Below, piece by piece: positions 43,705 through 54,290 of a stretch of 64,000 nt of DNA. The position numbers and the translations under genes are program-made. The first letter of the stretch is position 1. The number at the start of each line of letters is the position of its first letter. The notes under the pieces were generated by a model. That model was not told the DNA's origin. It worked only from the letters and a program-made list of their open reading frames with translations, and did no database searches. The stretch is from Oegoconia quadripuncta (Eukaryota; Arthropoda; Insecta; Lepidoptera; Autostichidae): NCBI GenBank assembly GCA_949316235.1, contig OX438754.1, positions 7,363,501 to 7,427,500 of the forward strand, in the 5' to 3' direction.

Positions 43705-43959
43705 CGAGTTCCAAGATCCAGATGCTAGAATTCAAAAAATGGAATTCAGTCTTTTTCACAATATCAAAAAACTATGCTGAAATAGTACCCAAAGGGAAAA
43801 AATATTGCCGCAATAGTTTTAGAGTTATTCAATATTATAAGTGAGTGTTATGGCGTCACGTATTGCTGGAAGCCTCATTCTCACATTGCTTTACCTATGA
43901 TTATAATTTACATCCCAAAAAACTGTGCATATTTAGTGTTTATTTAGTTTCTTTTCTTT

Positions 43960-44127
43960 TTTTTATTATTAACTGGATACGCATTTGACCACAATCTCAC
44001 CTGATGGGAAGTGACGATGTGGCCGAAGATGAAGTACGTGATCTCAGTAGATGTCTATTTACCCTGCTCTTGAAGATCCCAAGGTTGTAGAATTCAGGAA
44101 AGACTGACGCCGGAAGGGAGTTCCATG
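43960..44127 (+). repeat. Dispersed repeat E, left part (interrupted)
   Basis: 'aactggatacgcatttgacc' through 'gactgacgccggaagggagt' and TTCCATG. It continues at 45245 after the LINE. Confidence 0.8.
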
Positions 44128-44151
44128 ATTAGATTAGATTAGATTAGATTT
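44128..44151 (-). repeat. TAATC-repeat tail of LINE family J
   Basis: Four ATTAG/TTAGATT units on the plus strand, i.e. (TAATC)n at the 3' end of the minus-strand LINE. Confidence 0.85.
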
Positions 44152-44508
44152 ATTTAGTTCACTTTTACAATAGCATGTCATACATACAGTTTCGTAAACC
44201 TATGAAATTTAAAATAAAAGTGATTGTCAAACATAAAACAAAAAATAATAACATAAAAAACAAATTCCTGTATACAATAGTAAAACATATTGTTATATGT
44301 ATGTCAAAATTAATTAAGAAAGTATAAGTATGTAACCATTGTTACATCAACGTCATACCATTTTAGAATAATCAAAATGAAATAAAACAAAACAAAATAC
44401 AATATAAACCATGTCATGAGATTATTGATATGCCATAATCACCTTTGTCAAATTATAGTTGAATACAAGTTAAAATAGATATATTAATATAGAAAACATG
44501 TCAGGAGG
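44152..44508 (-). mobile_element. 3' UTR of LINE family J
   Basis: About 350 AT-rich bases between the ORF2 stop (44509-44511) and the TAATC tail. Confidence 0.7.
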
Positions 44509-45245
44509 TTATGAAAATGTCATATCCATATACTCTTTAATAGAATAAAATTCATTTTCCAACAAAAAGTTTCTCAGTTGGCGAATGAATGCGTCGTCAT
44601 TTTTTTCGTCACGTAAATCTGCGGGTAGATGCTCATAGTACGTAGGCCCGATCACACGGGGGTTTTTTGTCGCGAGTGTTGTGCGTCGTGAGACAGATTG
44701 TAAGCGACCTGTACTCCTTAATAGATGTCCACCTCCGACGCGACGGCTAAAACTAGACATATTCCGCCGCACAAACAATATCACTTGGTATAAGTACAGT
44801 GAGTACAATGTCATTATTTTTGTTTTATGAAAATGGGTTCTACATGTGTCTCTGGGTTTAACTCCACTTAGGATTCTTATTGCCCTTTTTTGTAGAATGA
44901 AGACGCGGTTTGCATCAGCTGAGTTACCCCAAAGAATGACGCCATACGACATAAGTGAGTGGAAATACGCAAAATACGTCTGCCTCAGCACGTCTGTTGA
45001 TATAAGTGGGCGGAGTTTCCGTAACGCATATGCAGCACCACTCAGTCGATCGCAAAGTGATTGTATATGGGACTTCCAGTTTAGATTGCTATCTAACTTG
45101 AATCCCAGGAATTTTACCTGTTCACACAATGGTACCGGGATGGACATATTCATTGGTCTCTGATTTGTTTTAGCCGTGAAGATTATCCCATTCGATTTAG
45201 TGACATTCAGAACCATGCCTTGCCGTGCTTGCCATGCTTTGCCAT
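44509..45245 (-). CDS. C-terminal third of LINE ORF2 (family J), intact frame
   Basis: An uninterrupted minus-strand frame of about 240 codons encodes the end of a jockey/CR1-like ORF2. Seen in order: KFLGFKLDSNLNWKSHI (RT palm/thumb end, residues ~46-62), YFAYFHSLMSYGVILWGNS, FILQKRAIRILSG, MTLYSLYLYQVILFVRR, and a C-terminal YYEHLPADLRDE followed by FIRQLRNFLLE. The catalytic motifs lie upstream of the truncation and are absent. The first ~10 residues of the open frame (45220-45249) probably include host sequence. No stops or frameshifts in this part suggest a fairly recent insertion. It sits inside repeat E with a short TTC(C)ATG duplication. Confidence 0.85.
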
Positions 45246-45405
45246 TCATGCCTTGGCCGTTCGCATTATGATTGAAGAATCGAACCGCTTAGTGCGAATG
45301 TTTGGTATGTTAACTACGTACGGGTGGAATCCCTCCCCGCGCCTAGTAGTCCGAAGATGGAATGGCGATGGTGGAATAAGATTGTGTAATTTCTTCCGTT
45401 TATTG
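45246..45405 (+). repeat. Dispersed repeat E, right part (interrupted)
   Basis: 'tcatgccttggccgttcgca', 'gaagaatcgaaccgctta' and 'cgaatgtttggtatgttaac' continue the repeat begun at 43960, matching 40.92-41.02 kb. Confidence 0.8.
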
Positions 45406-45409
45406 TTAT

Positions 45410-45680
45410 TTAGGAAGTCCGGGTTAGATTCCCAGGCAGGCCATGTATAAATGACTTTATAAATTTAATTACTTATGTGCATTTATCCGATTGCTCTCTT
45501 AAACGGTGAAGGAAAACACCGTGAGGAAACCTGCATGCCTGAAAATTAAAATTCAAAGGCATGTGAAGTCCCCAACCCGCATTGGGCCAGCGTGGTGGAC
45601 TATGGCTCATACTCCCTCAAATACGAGGGAAGGCATATATCCCTGTACTGGGAAGTTTACGGGCTGATGATAATGATACA
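45410..45680 (+). mobile_element. SINE family C, A-box end missing
   Basis: 'ggaagtccgggttagattccc' (B-box region, one base decayed), body ('ggtgaaggaaaacaccgtg'), and tail ('ttgggccagcgtggtggact', 'cgggctgatgataatgat'). Confidence 0.8.
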
Positions 45681-46425
45681 TACGTACCTACATACATTTG
45701 TACATACATACATACATTCCTCTTCCCCTCCTGATGATGATTGTTTTGTATAAAATTCTTATTAACGGCAGAGTGAGATCTGACGCAGGTGTTCACACAC
45801 TTAAGAGACCCACTACCACAATTTAAAGTTATTTATCAATAACGAAGTTATGAATAAATATTTTAATTCATAATTTCAATTTATAACGATTACTCTTAGA
45901 ACTGCAGCAAAGCCACTATTAATACGGAACACTCATTGCCTGAGTCCCAACTAGTATTTGGCCGACGTATTTTATTAATGTCATGTAAGCTCGTTAAAAA
46001 AAACTATCATACTTGTGTAACAAAGTTCATATCTAAAACCTCGCCTTGAAAACTTAAATTTTATATAATTACGACACTTTTCAGTGCTTTCATACAAAGT
46101 TTTACCGGTGTTCAGACGTTTCATCTCTTCCTCCCAAAGCATCGCTTAACCAGCGAGTAAGGGTATACGAGACACTTTAAGTAACGCCAACTGGCTAAAT
46201 TATTCATATATAGACCTTTATTAGTACGCGCTTCGCGAGTCGTACTTACGGCGCTGTCGTCAATTTGCACAACTATTAGCGAATTCGTGTCTATAACAAA
46301 GTTGGCCGAGTAGAGAAGACCTCGGGAGAGTGTTATAAAATACTGTTCATGATCATCACCAAGAAATTAACTATTTAAATATTTAAAAACCACAAGAAAC
46401 CCGACAGCAAATTTTGTATTATGTG
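45681..46425. other. No recognised feature
   Basis: Starts with a TACATACA microsatellite (about 45.68-45.71 kb); otherwise nothing recognised. Confidence 0.4.
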
Positions 46426-46429
46426 GACG

Positions 46430-46550
46430 CTTTGTTGGAATTTTTTACCATAAAATGTATACTATGACACTCCAGGTATCAAGACTAATCTAACGTCACA
46501 TACACTTCGAAATACGTCAAGCCGTTTAGTCTAACTTAGGTACACAACCA
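46430..46550 (+). repeat. Repeat N, diverged single copy
   Basis: 'accataaaatgtatactatg', 'cactccaggtatcaaga' and 'ttcgaaatacgtcaagccg' match the unit tandemly duplicated at 37.8-38.2 kb. Confidence 0.65.
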
Positions 46551-46669
46551 GGGTTTTCAATTTTCGTTAGTTGGGCTATAGATACATTTTTTTCCGACGG
46601 ACCAATCAGTTATGTAAAGCAATCAAAAGTATATTCACGGCACAATCAGTTGAGCATGTTAGTGTGCCT

Positions 46670-46790
46670 TGGATCCGGAAAGCACGTGTCCATATTCATC
46701 ACACAAACATATGTCCTTAGCGGGATTCGAACCCGCAAGCTTTTAGTGTGGCAGCGAGGGTTTCTAACCACTATACCAAATAGATCGTCA
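46670..46790 (-). mobile_element. SINE family B head, inverted
   Basis: The complement carries 'atttggtatagtggttagaa' (A-box region) and GGGTTCGAATCCCGCTAAGG (B-box). The tail is missing. Confidence 0.75.
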
Positions 46791-46984
46791 TTAAAATGTT
46801 CATAATTCTGTTTATTAATATAATAGAATAGCTCTAAATTACAAGAGACTTTAGTTGTAGTTTCAATCTTAATTAAGATATATTTACGAGTTGTCAATGT
46901 TTCGTTACTAATGCTAGAGTCATCTTTCTAATTCAATTAATTCGAATGTAGGGTACGTTCGTCGGATGTACATACGTACGACGT

Positions 46985-47200
46985 CGCCAGCCATCTCGTG
47001 GTATAGGGTGGCTCGGGCAATTGCAATATTATTATGTCAAGCTATTATAGGCGAATATAATATCAGAAGGACATTAAGATTTAATAGGACGAGGTAATGG
47101 TCTGCCACTGATAGAACACAGGCCCGATCAGCTTAAACTCTGTTAGGGGACAATTAAAGACCACTTACCCACACACAAATAATGATAGTCAAGTGTTCGC
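46985..47200 (+). repeat. Dispersed repeat O (copy 2)
   Basis: Same block order as 38.64-38.85 kb ('ttatgtcaagctattatagg', 'aatggtctgccactga', 'cccacacacaaat'). Confidence 0.7.
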
Positions 47201-47205
47201 CAAAA

Positions 47206-47984
47206 TTGTAAATTCCGTCGCTAATCGTAAATATATTAATCCAGGTTAAGAAACCCTATTGTTTAATCACCTATATTACATTCGGGAACACAGGGCGCGT
47301 GCAGAGTGCAAACAACTGACTGAGCTCCGGCGCATAATCTAGAGTTATGGACTGTGAAGCTGACGTCTCACTATATAATATACAGTACTTGTATATTCTA
47401 ATATACAAATACATGTATTCCCACTCGAAATTATAACTTACCAAAATATCAGCATCATTATTCATATTCAAAAATAATGTCTAATGTCGATCAATGAATG
47501 CAAAAAGATTTCTATATGACAAGTTTCCACATGAATAAATACCCTTGGTTGGATCTTATTAAGAAAACGGTTTAACAGTATTTACTACCGAGAGAAATCT
47601 AGGGTACCTCACGTCTATAAAACTTAAGAGCCATAGTAATTAAAGCGGTATACGTTGAGTACACGTACAGTATATCTAACCCGCTCCTAACACTATGCAA
47701 GCGATGAAGCCCGCCACAGTGCAAATGAGGGAATTTCAAACTTCATCACGCCTAGGGCTGTCATTCAAGTCTATTATACTAGATCTTACACGTATAGCGA
47801 AAGCAGATTTTATACTACGTAAATTAAATTTATAATATATAAATTGAAAATTTAGAAACCCCCGATAAAAAAGCAATTAAATCACCCAAATAAAGAAAAC
47901 CAACTGTTTAACAAGCTAAATATTTGGCTCTAAGCGGCGCAAATTTTGCAAACCTTGACACAGGTTACTTATTTGTGCCCTTTG
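47206..47984. other. No recognised feature
   Basis: The start (47.21-47.25 kb) may still belong to repeat O, since similar sequence lies near 39.33 kb. Nothing else recognised. Confidence 0.4.
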
Positions 47985-48110
47985 GAGTCGAAACCTTAGG
48001 ATCTTTTAAAGATCTGTTCGTCCGTCGCGCTTAAATGAGACCTCGGTCACCCGAGGTCTCATTTAAGGTCTCAAAAGAGCTGGTAGCTACCTCGGGCAGC
48101 GAATTAGCCT
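47985..48110 (+). pseudogene. Retrotransposon C-terminal scrap with embedded hairpin
   Basis: After the hairpin (48031-48066), 'gctggtagctacctcgggca' and 'gccttgccatacaacagggt' resemble the block at 57.72-57.79 kb. Together they suggest a G-S-Y-L-G-Q-R-I-S-L-A-I-Q-R-G-N-A-like ORF end that I recall from lepidopteran retroelement proteins. Decayed. Confidence 0.4.
48031..48066. repeat. Perfect 16-bp hairpin with 4-base loop
   Basis: TTAAATGAGACCTCGG, then TCAC, then the exact complement CCGAGGTCTCATTTAA. It is GC-rich in the stem. There is no T-run directly after it, so it does not look like a bacterial-type terminator. Confidence 0.9.
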
Positions 48111-48415
48111 TGCCATACAACAGGGTAATGCCGCAAATTTTTTGTTCACTAGTTTAAAATTTAATTGTCTATCTATCAGTCCTTAACTCGCGTAACTCCA
48201 TTAACCAGCAACCCTACTCGCGTCAAGCCAAACCTATGCTATTTTTAATTAATTCAACGGCCTTCCGGACAGCGGCGGCGCTTCATTAAAGCAGGAACGT
48301 TGATTTTAGTTCAATTCGCGCTGAACTGGCTTTTAATATAACTCACACACATGGAAAATTGGAATTTCTATTAATTACCAAAAGTTTATAGTTACAGGTA
48401 TGTATACACCGTTTT

Positions 48416-48740
48416 AACCGCCTCCGTGGCTCAATGTAAACAACATTGGCTTTACGATTCGGAGGTCACAGGTTCGATCCCCAGCGGGGTACATGTTTAA
48501 GTACTCGGTTTGGTAGGTGGTAGGGCATTTTAAATGTCCGCCTGGCTAGCCACCACCATTTTATCTAAATCTGCCGCCAAGCAGCAATGTTAATAGCATT
48601 GTTGTGTTCCGGTTGTCAGAGACAAGATAGCCAGTCCCCCAAATGTGTTGAGGTTTCCGGGTCAGTACGCTTCCACTTTCGACCTCCTCTTCACTTAACA
48701 TCAGGTGTGATTGAGGTCAAGTACCAACCCGTTGTGCATA
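48416..48740 (+). mobile_element. SINE family A, full length
   Basis: AACCGCCTCCGTGGCTCAATG head with intact GGTTCGATCCCCAGCGGGGT; full body; ends 'ccaacccgttgtgcata'. Its 3' end abuts an RTE-like scrap. Confidence 0.9.
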
Positions 48741-48900
48741 CCCTACGAACGAATCTCTAAGAACTGATAGCAGGTGGGGCATTAAAGTTCGCGAGTGGAG
48801 ACCACAAGGTAGATGGACAAACAAATGAAAGTCGCAGGAAGTCACACGATGCAGGCCTCTTACAACCGGCCTCTCTGAAAATGTATGAGGGAGATCTACG
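48741..48900 (+). pseudogene. RTE-like retrotransposon C-terminal scrap
   Basis: Plus-strand frames read WGIKVREWRPQGRWTNK, then (in another frame) HDAGLLQPASLKMYEGD, a decayed version of the 'EWRPR.G...RP.RW' and 'D...W....E.YV' C-terminal blocks also found at 35.3 kb. Frames are broken; the minus-strand open frames here are shadows. Confidence 0.5.
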
Positions 48901-49042
48901 TTCACCAGAATGTCCTACGACTCTCATGACGATGCTGATGTCGTATGTTTTTTTGACAGCGTGAAGATTGTTATATTTTAAGTCGTAATTTATCTTGCCT
49001 ACACAGTAATCACCAACTTTAACGTACATTACGTATCATATT

Positions 49043-49150
49043 ATATATTCTTTATTGCACCAAAAAGTACAAACAAAAGGTCATGTACAAAGGCGGACTT
49101 ATCTCTTTAAGAGATCTCTTCCAGACAACCTGAGCATTGAAGTCGGAAAC
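49043..49150 (-). repeat. Dispersed repeat R
   Basis: 'attctttattgcacc', 'catgtacaaaggcggactta' and 'aagagatctcttccagacaa' with 'cctgag'. Confidence 0.7.
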
Positions 49151-49359
49151 GGAGTTTTGGAGTTTGGCAGCAGATTGTGTGCAAAAGAAAAAAATACTAC
49201 AACGAATAATAAAAGAAATAAAAAGAAAAGATAACCAAATAAAAAACTTACCTTAAACATTATACATATACCTACCTACCTACTGCGATATAAATACGTA
49301 AAATATAATATAATATATTATAAATCGATAAGACCGTCTGGTTGTACAATATTATTTTC

Positions 49360-49437
49360 TTTTGAAGCTATATTTAAGAAGTGGTATTGTAGAATTTTGA
49401 GCAATAAAGTGTACTTGATTGATTGATTGATTGATAA
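49360..49437 (+). mobile_element. Possible LINE 3' end with (GATT)n tail
   Basis: 'gagcaataaagtgtacttga' followed by four to five TTGA/GATT units: an AATAAA signal plus short-repeat tail, the form of other LINE ends in this window. The upstream ORF is not visible. Confidence 0.45.
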
Positions 49438-49485
49438 ACCTACATACACATAATAATATCACGAAAGATGGGACATTGTCACTAT

Positions 49486-49545
49486 TTTTAACCGACAGCC
49501 CCAAAAAGGAGGGTAACGTTTTTCGAGTGTATGTTCTCATTCCCG
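49486..49545 (+). repeat. Dispersed repeat M fragment (diverged)
   Basis: 'tttttaaccgacagccccaa', 'aaaggagggtaacg' and 'gttctcattcccgatag'. Confidence 0.55.
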
Positions 49546-49985
49546 ATAGCCGCTAGACTCAAAATATGTTTCAACGAAGGTTCCCAATTTGTAAAAATAT
49601 GTACACGTAAGACATACACTTAACAGGAAATATTTTCGGCAGGAATTATGTACAGGTACGTATGCGGAAAGCATTGCCGTAATCCTCGACTTTAATACAT
49701 TATTTTCGTGGTTCTACGGAGATCACTCTTCCTGCTCGAGTATTAATTAAAATAAATGTTCATTTTCATTACTCTTAATACTATTACATGTTTTACACAT
49801 TTTATTTCATATAATACTGTATGTATTGGGTTACTATAATTATGTACTAGTAGATATAATTGCCAAAAATACCTACCTAAATTCAAAATACGGGAATATA
49901 GGCTCCGAATACATTTTTCTAGCATGCGAGTCGAAATTCTAGGCGCTTTGCAATTTCAAAAACTTGTACATACATATTTTTATAT

Positions 49986-50033
49986 GCAGGTGCATACAAT
50001 CATACACACATGTGTATGATTGTATGAACCTGC
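49986..50033. repeat. 48-bp near-perfect palindrome
   Basis: The two 24-base halves (GCAGGTGCATACAATC... and ...GATTGTATGAACCTGC) are complementary except for two positions. It is followed by 'gctgtcgggttttttgg', a block often seen in lepidopteran repeats. Confidence 0.85.
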
Positions 50034-50278
50034 AAAACATAAAATATGCTGTCGGGTTTTTTGGTTTTTAAATACTTAAACAGATATTCTTAAACGATTC
50101 TAGATTTTTTCTCACATACATTATGTTTTCGTAAATATATTGCGAGCCTAATGTTTATAAAAATAATTAAGAAAGCAGTGGTTAGGCTGCAAACAATCTC
50201 TGGCAAACGCTGAGTGACTGTTGCAGATCACTATCATTGCGACAGTGTCGCTCGCTGTTAACCTACAGTGTCCGAAAT

Positions 50279-50757
50279 ATTGTATTATATTATATTATAT
50301 TATATTATATTATATTATATTATATTATATTATATTATATTATATTATATTATATTATATTATATTATATTATATTATATTATATTATATTATATTATAT
50401 TATATTATATTATATTATATTATATTATATTATATTATATTATATTATATTATATTATATTATATTATATTATATTATATTATATTATATTATATTATAT
50501 TATATTATATTATATTATATTATATTATATTATATTATATTATATTATATTATATTATATTATATTATATTATATTATATTATATTATATTATATTATAT
50601 TATATTATATTATATTATATTCTATTATATTATATTATATTATATTATATTATATTATATTATATTATATTATATTATATTATATTATATTATATTATAT
50701 TATATTATATTATATTATATTATATTATATTATATTATATTATATTATATTATATTA
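50279..50757. repeat. Pentanucleotide array (TATAT)n, ~475 bp
   Basis: About 95 units of a 5-base repeat with a single visible interruption (C for A at 50622). All three plus-strand frames are open because the 15-base codon cycle of the unit (Tyr-Tyr-Ile-Ile-Leu) contains no stop. The three long open frames here are therefore low-complexity artefacts, not genes. Confidence 0.97.
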
Positions 50758-52012
50758 CCGTCAAACACCTATGTGGTTCTTCCGCGAGGTAGAACCTGCA
50801 AGATTAGAGAAATTATAGCAAATACCGCAGTCTATTGGATTTCACACGCATATTATATTTGTAGTAGCTTCCAAATTTAATATAACGATGTAACAGAAAA
50901 TGAAGGGACAGTATCTCCTGTAATACTTAGCAAATGTTACAGATGGAAAATATAAAATAACAGCATTCATGAATTTTATAAAGGTATAAATGCGGAAAAA
51001 ATCGACCTATATTATGACTCCAATCAGTTAGGTCAATACAATTATAAAGATTAAATATATTTAATGAACATCGTGTTTAATAGGAAGACAAGGACATTAT
51101 CTCTTTAAATAATATCTTAATTGCCGAAGAGTTAAAAAAAACAATAAAAATCTAAGTACCTTAACATGCTCTTTTAATGCCAGATTTGTTTGAAGTACTT
51201 GTACTTATTACTCTATATCCCATTGATATGAGACACTATATGAACGCCCCAAACAACAATATAAATGTATGTAATGGTATATCTACGTCTTGTATTTCCT
51301 GCGTACAATATCATGTATTATTTGAGGAGTTAAATTAACAAACGTAGCGGTGACATAGAGTATATAGGTTATACATCCATATATCTGTTGTACTAACACA
51401 GGTAACACAACCCAAATTAATGAGCTTACATCACAAAACATGCGAGCGAGTCGGAACGTAGTACGTATTCAATTTCCTTATGAGCAGGAAATACGCTCCA
51501 GAACATCAATTTCAAAATGAGCTTAGATGACTTTATAAAACTGTAAGAAATGTAAGAAATATTCTCTCAATATGCCAACTCCCATTGTACATGTTCTCGT
51601 TCGAAATATGACATAATTAATCACTTCTTACTGCTTATACTGACTTTAGGAGGCATTCCTCCGGCCCATTTCCTTACGCGAAACGCCAAGTTTGTATTGT
51701 TAAGTTAAATTAATGCGAATGATGTCAAAAAGCAATATTAATTGCCACCTCGTTTAACCAAATATTGTGTATATTTAGGCGGCAAATGCAGCGCCATCTC
51801 GGGTAATTACGACATTAATATTTGAAACTTCCACAAGTCCCACATACAGAGAGATAACGGGTTGATAAATATACAGTGTTCAGGTTTTATTTTGATTCAT
51901 TGCTACGACTCAACCGTAGGCTTTGTTTGCCAGCTTCTTGATTACAATCTTTTGGGATAAACATGGTGTAAATTTAATGACCTATTTGAGATGCTCTAGG
52001 TTGGTTCAAAGA
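50758..52012. other. 1.25 kb without recognised feature
   Basis: AT-rich; nothing recognised. Confidence 0.4.
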
Positions 52013-52358
52013 AATTAATATTTTAACTGTTCCTTCATAATTTATTTACGAGAATATTATGTACGTACGAAAAAATATTTCTGCATTCCCAAAAAATAGT
52101 GATAAGCATAACTTAAATTTGAGACATAAGGACAAATTAGCCACCGCTATGTTCAGACTGCGCAAAGTTAATACATCATTTATGGGACACTGTATACACT
52201 TTTATAACCTTATACCTGAGAATATCATTAATCTAAATGAAAAACAATTTAAAAACCATGTCAACATAACATTAACAAAAAAAGGTTATTACAAAATTTT
52301 TGACTACCTGAATGACAAAAACGCTTGGTATACTTCGCCCAGCTCCCAAAAATTATAA
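52013..52358 (+). pseudogene. C-terminus of LINE ORF2 (family K)
   Basis: The open frame 52059-52358 (99 codons) and the 45 bases before it in the same frame read INILTVPS, a stop, FIYENIMYVRKN, LNLRHKDKLATA, SFMGHCIHFYNLIPENI and KKGYYKIFDYLNDKNAW. This is the typical end of jockey/CR1-like ORF2 ('ILTV.SLYI.EN..YV.KN' then 'R.K..L' then 'SF.G..I.FYN.LP' then 'YY...DYL.D...W'). The in-frame stop in the Leu position at about 52035 shows the copy is dead or slightly decayed. RT core absent. Confidence 0.8.
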
Positions 52359-52555
52359 AAATGTATTTGTTGTATACTTTTATATATATAAAAAAAAAGA
52401 AAAGGAAAGAAAATGATCCTGTGGGTTTCTTGCGCCGCTTCTTTTCTCACAGATGATTTACTGACTGACCGAAAAATGCTTAGCCCTATTTTTATTTCCA
52501 ATAGATTTAAATTGACATTCAACAAATGATATCATGTATGTTACGTTGAAATAAA
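52359..52555 (+). mobile_element. 3' UTR of LINE family K
   Basis: Contains 'gggtttcttgcgccgcttct' (a block often found in such 3' UTRs) and ends near GAAATAAATGCTTGAAG. The open frame starting at 52555 downstream has no recognisable product. Confidence 0.65.
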
Positions 52556-52989
52556 TGCTTGAAGTTTTGAAGATTGGTGATACCCTATTTTTTAAACACA
52601 ATGAAGAGCGAGCAAACGACAATAAAATAAAAGTATTGGAAACTATTACTTACCTAACAATACATGTCCCTTCTAAACTTGCTCAAAGATATATACGGAT
52701 ATTAGACAAACAATTATCGATAAATATCAGAAGAAAGAAGTAAAGAATTTTTATAGATATTTTACTCTTTTACTTACTTTACTTAAACAGTTTTGTTTTA
52801 CTTTTAATTCCGTTTTAATGGAATCATTTAGATTCATGTTGATTTTCGCAAATTAAAGAGAGGAAGTTTTTAAAGGTATAGCTTAACTACGGCAAGAGTT
52901 AGACCCCTGCTTAATTGAAACAGTTTTAAATATACGTATATTTCGTATGATTGAGGTTTGACGGAACATAGTGTATACTCGTCATTTCA

Positions 52990-53193
52990 GGACCATTCAT
53001 AAATCTACGTAATTTGGCATACCTATCAACTTCACCATATCAACTTCCTAAATGTAATAATGTATATGGCATGAGAATATGGGATTATATTTTACCAGAT
53101 ATTTTAAATAGTATTCCTGGTGAACTATATGCACATAACGTAAAACAATGTAAAAATGCATTAAAGAAGTACTTTATAGATGGAAATATGTAG
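52990..53193 (+). pseudogene. C-terminus of another LINE ORF2 (family L)
   Basis: A frame to the stop at about 53191 reads QLPKCNNVYGMRIWDYILP, then ILNSIPGELYAHNV and ALKKYFIDGNM. It matches a 'P..RN.YG.R...Y..P...N.LP.EL......K..LK.YL' LINE C-terminus. Distinct in sequence from families Z, J, K and H. The region is short and the RT is absent. Confidence 0.65.
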
Positions 53194-53432
53194 GAAGTGC
53201 CTTTCCAACCAATTTTATTTCAATAGCGAGACACTTGTCTACTTGCTTTCGTATATCATCTTATGTATTATGTATGTAGATATTTTAAGTTGCTTTTGTA
53301 ATAATTAATAACGTGGCGGGTCAGTGACCTCATTCGCACTACACACAAACCTTTACAAGTTTTCGTAGGCGTCTTATAGTGAAGATTGTTCAAATAATGT
53401 TCTATGGATAAATAAATAAAAAAAAAAAAAAT
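53194..53432 (+). mobile_element. 3' UTR and A-rich tail of LINE family L
   Basis: Ends with 'atggataaataaat' and a run of about 13 A at 53418-53431. Confidence 0.65.
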
Positions 53433-53720
53433 TGCGTGTGTTCGAAGATTTTTTTTTATTATTTAAACTAAGGAGTATTTATATTAATTCTCCTCAAATA
53501 ACATAGTTTTATTATAAAAAGTATTTTGTTTGGGTAAATTGTCTGTAATCATGAGTACATGCATATTTTTGGTAGGAAGAACTAATTAAATTCACCTATA
53601 TATGATACCACTTATTAAATGTGTAAAAGAAGCAGCACATGAAACCTGCAGGATCATTGATTTGTTTAATACCTTATATACCAATAATGGAAATAATTAT
53701 GTACGTATTTTCATGCGTAC
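53433..53720. other. No recognised feature
   Basis: AT-rich; nothing recognised. Confidence 0.4.
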
Positions 53721-53725
53721 CATTA

Positions 53726-53800
53726 TGTGGCCTCTCCCAGTGAGAGGACGCTGTGCCCCAACAGTGGGGACGTATACGGCTGTAGATCATGATGAAGCTA
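53726..53800 (+). repeat. C/D-type SINE tail scrap
   Basis: 'ggcctctcccagtgagagga', 'cgctgtgccccaacagtggg' and 'ggctgtagatcatgatgaa' match the family D tail; the rest of the element is missing. Confidence 0.65.
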
Positions 53801-53920
53801 ATCATCACAAAGTACATTTTTAAGTTAACAGATTACTGTATAGCTTAGTATAAAATTTGTATATTGATAGTTATGTTATTGCTATATTTAGGTACACTCA
53901 TTAACCCCTTATGGCCTATG

Positions 53921-54287
53921 GCTCATCATCATCAATATCCGTACACGTCTCCATTGTTGAGGTACAGCCTCCTGTCCTCCTACCATTGGCCGAGGGTATG
54001 TGCCATAATCCACCACGCAGGCCTAGTGCGGATTGGTGGATTTGTGTCTGACTAGTGGCCATTTGACAGTCAGTGTTTTAAGTAGCCCCTGTAGGCCACC
54101 GACTTGGCTTAACGACTGCCTTCAATTGGAAAAACAACCGGGACCGAATATTTAATATGCGCTCCGAAGCACGGAAATACTCGTATTAAAATGCCACTTG
54201 AGTCACCCATCCAAGGACTGACCGCGCCAGCCTTTGCTTAACTTCGCTAATCGAAAACGAATAGCGAATGCGAGTACTCCACGAGCA
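53921..54287 (-). mobile_element. SINE family D (5S rRNA-headed), full length
   Basis: Complement of 54196-54253 gives GCGAAGTTAAGCAAAGGC, TGGCGCGGTCAGTCCTTGG and ATGGGTGACTC, the 5S rRNA-derived head with all three internal control elements. Body and tail follow, ending in GATGATGATGAGC. With 19569 it is the most complete copy. Confidence 0.85.
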
Positions 54288-54290
54288 TGG

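Noticed and set aside
44846..45163. Plus-strand ORF of 105 codons
   Set aside because: Antisense shadow of the LINE J reverse-transcriptase end, which has strong motif support on the minus strand.
50221..50880. Three overlapping plus-strand ORFs of 174-219 residues
   Set aside because: They are translations of a (TATAT)n array in three frames; the repeat unit simply lacks stop codons on this strand.
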